A stretch of DNA of 64,000 nt, taken from the NCBI GenBank assembly GCA_023421675.1, contig JAEZTC010000013.1:1-64000 (forward strand). Reading direction: 5' to 3'. This stretch comes from Bacillota bacterium (GTDB lineage: Bacteria; Bacillota; Clostridia; Acetivibrionales; JANLFN01). The notes below the pieces were generated by a model, which had not been told where the DNA came from, made no database searches, and saw nothing but the letters and a program-made list of their open reading frames with translations. Of this stretch, positions 62,608-64,000 are shown one piece after another. Within the stretch, counting starts at the first letter, position 1; each line of letters opens with the position of its first letter. The position numbers and the translations under genes were made by a program.

Positions 62608-63690
62608 CTGTCTGCCAAGCTTTTAAGAAGCATGATAAATCAAGTTCGCGAAGTTATAGATGATGAATTTGGAGTGGCTGATGAAATAGGTTTAATTATC
62701 GCATGTTCAGATAGTTCCTGTATAGGAAAAACAATTCCGGGAATAGACTCTGTTTTGGCTTGCAAGGATCAGAATTTAGTGCTTGACGGTTATTCCTATC
62801 ATAAGATTTTTGACAGAAACAAACTGGATTCTATAGTTTATATAAAGTCAGAGGAAGACTGCCTGAAATACCTGTCGTTAATAGCCATAAATGTCATTAA
62901 TCTGAAAGCTTATTATGATGAGAAGTTCGAAAAAATTAATTTCATAAGGAGCATACTGTTTGATAATGCATTGCCTGGAGATCTATCTTTAAGAATAAAG
63001 GAACTTCATATACCATACAATGGCTATAGGGTTGTTTTAGTTGTAAAAACTGATAAAACCGATGACTCTCATGTTCATGATGTTATCCAGGAGCTTTTTC
63101 CCAATAAGACAAAGGATTTTATCATAATTTTGGATAACAATACAACTGTGCTGTTAAAAGAATTGAAGTCTGAAAATGACTATGCGGAAATTGAAAAGAC
63201 TGCTGCTGAAATGATAAATACGCTGAACTCTGAATTGATGATAAAAGCAAATATTGGTATTGGATCAATAGTAAACAATATTGCAGATATAAGAAGTTCA
63301 CTCAATGAAGCAAAAACAGCACTTCAGGTTGGAGCAATATTCAGTAATGACAGATCTGTATTCAATTATAATAATTTGGGCATTGGAAGACTTATATATC
63401 AACTTCCGGACGAGCTATGCAGGCTTTTTTTACATGAAGTATTTAGCCAGGGAGCCTTTGAATCCCTTGATGCTGAAACAATCCATACTATTCAGAAGTT
63501 TTTCGAAAACAATTTAAATGTAAGTGAAACTTCAAGACAGCTTTATGTTCACAGAAACACTCTGGTATACAGATTGGACAAGATTCAGAAGATTACAGGC
63601 CTTGATATAAGGAAATTTGACGATGCAATTATCTTCAAGGTGGCCATGCTTGTTAAAAAGTATGTTGATAAACAAATTACCGAAGATTAA
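62608..63690 (+). CDS. CdaR/PucR-type transcriptional regulator (probable CTG start)
   Basis: About 361 residues. The middle is a GGDEF-like ligand domain of the CdaR type (about 110-270). The C-terminal PucR helix-turn-helix is clear (FFENNLNVSETSRQLYVHRN, then TLVYRLDKIQKITGLD, about 300-345). Such proteins respond to sugar acids or purines, and the target here is unknown. AAGGGGGG lies six bases before CTG (62608), giving the N-terminus SAKLLRSMINQVREV. The in-frame GTG at 62575 coincides with the expected start of transcription (TATAAT at 62562-62567), and the first ATG (62632) has a poor ribosome site. Confidence 0.82.
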   Translation: MSAKLLRSMINQVREVIDDEFGVADEIGLIIACSDSSCIGKTIPGIDSVLACKDQNLVLDGYSYHKIFDRNKLDSIVYIKSEEDCLKYLSLIAINVINLKAYYDEKFEKINFIRSILFDNALPGDLSLRIKELHIPYNGYRVVLVVKTDKTDDSHVHDVIQELFPNKTKDFIIILDNNTTVLLKELKSENDYAEIEKTAAEMINTLNSELMIKANIGIGSIVNNIADIRSSLNEAKTALQVGAIFSNDRSVFNYNNLGIGRLIYQLPDELCRLFLHEVFSQGAFESLDAETIHTIQKFFENNLNVSETSRQLYVHRNTLVYRLDKIQKITGLDIRKFDDAIIFKVAMLVKKYVDKQITED

Positions 63691-63785
63691 AGTATTGTTA
63701 CAAAGAAGGGTTTTTGATTTTTATGTAGAAAGGTAATATTATTCATTTTATTGACTTTAAGCCATTTGTAACATGGAGGTTAATT

Positions 63786-64000
63786 GTGATTGAATTTACC
63801 AATGTAACAAAGAAATATTCAAACGGCACGTTAGCGTTAAAAGATATTAATATAAAGATTCAAAAGGGCGAATTTGCTTTCATCATAGGCTCCAGCGGTT
63901 CAGGCAAATCTACTTTGCTAAAGCTTATACTTAAAGAAGAGGAACCTACCGAGGGTGATGTTTATGTTAATAATTTTCATGTATCCGCACTCTCAAGAAA
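63786..64000 (+). CDS. ftsE: Cell-division ABC ATPase FtsE (start only)
   Basis: The first 71 residues are seen, and the gene runs off the window. IEFTNVTKKYSNGTLALKDI and Walker A GSSGSGKSTLLKLI match FtsE, which works with FtsX to control peptidoglycan hydrolases at the septum (SpoIIE/ABC roles vary in clostridia). GTG start with GGAGG six bases before it. ftsX is expected next. Confidence 0.85.
   Translation, partial: MIEFTNVTKKYSNGTLALKDINIKIQKGEFAFIIGSSGSGKSTLLKLILKEEEPTEGDVYVNNFHVSALSR

Overview
The window is low-GC, with Shine-Dalgarno sites of the AGGAGG type and compact intrinsic terminators, and its gene content is that of an endospore-forming clostridium. The evidence is a GerA-type germinant receptor operon, a DnaD/DnaC-type helicase-loader pair, a type 2 ArgC, CdaR/PucR- and MalT-type regulators, two chemoreceptors and a family 3 glycoside hydrolase. 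A relative of the cellulolytic Ruminiclostridium group is my best guess. That assignment is inference, because no 16S or other marker gene is present.

Layout. 1-600: the tail of an IS3-type transposase, a small unknown gene and a MITE-like inverted-repeat element. 586-6468: a MutS2-like protein without its Smr domain behind a structured leader, a QueG-like iron-sulfur protein, a chemoreceptor and an unknown protein. 6799-16049: two export modules, each beside its own regulator. The first is an ATPase plus two ABC-2 permeases with a MalT/LuxR-type regulator. The second is a MacB-like ATPase plus FtsX-type permease with a divergent TetR gene and two clear operators. 16115-19858: a UvrA-like ATPase carrying two N-terminal TsaA/TrmO-like domains, the most unusual gene here. 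20081-25098: a GyrI-like/AraC pair, a DUF47-Pit phosphate module, a glyoxalase and a MmyB-type regulator. 25741-32192: a MoxR/DUF58/DUF4129 operon and a COG4586/4587/3694-type ABC exporter.

32279-38713: a DUF1062 gene whose ribosome site lies inside a perfect palindrome, a CD3324-type small protein, a YARHG lipoprotein and a four-gene germination receptor operon (A, C, a small two-helix subunit, B). 39009-41173: a condensation-domain acyltransferase and a MerR-type regulator fired from mirror-image promoters. 41302-44156: a Cache-domain chemoreceptor with the wreck of a paralogue upstream. 44157-46634: a pyridoxamine-oxidase-fold protein, a secreted stalk-domain protein between near-identical direct repeats, a GC-rich block of foreign look and tRNA-Arg(ACG). 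46749-51651: a GH3 enzyme, two large inverted repeats, and dnaD/dnaC.

51655-61047 is an arginine and carbamoyl-phosphate region read leftwards (argB; then argD-carA-carB-argF-GNAT-argC). The argB and argD units start from an identical 36-bp promoter/operator. The window ends with an MsmX/UgpC-type ATPase, a CdaR-type regulator and the start of ftsE.

Several genes (24259, 33720, 36008, 62608) have good translation context only if initiation is at ATT or CTG. Function calls rest on motifs read by eye; no database search was run.
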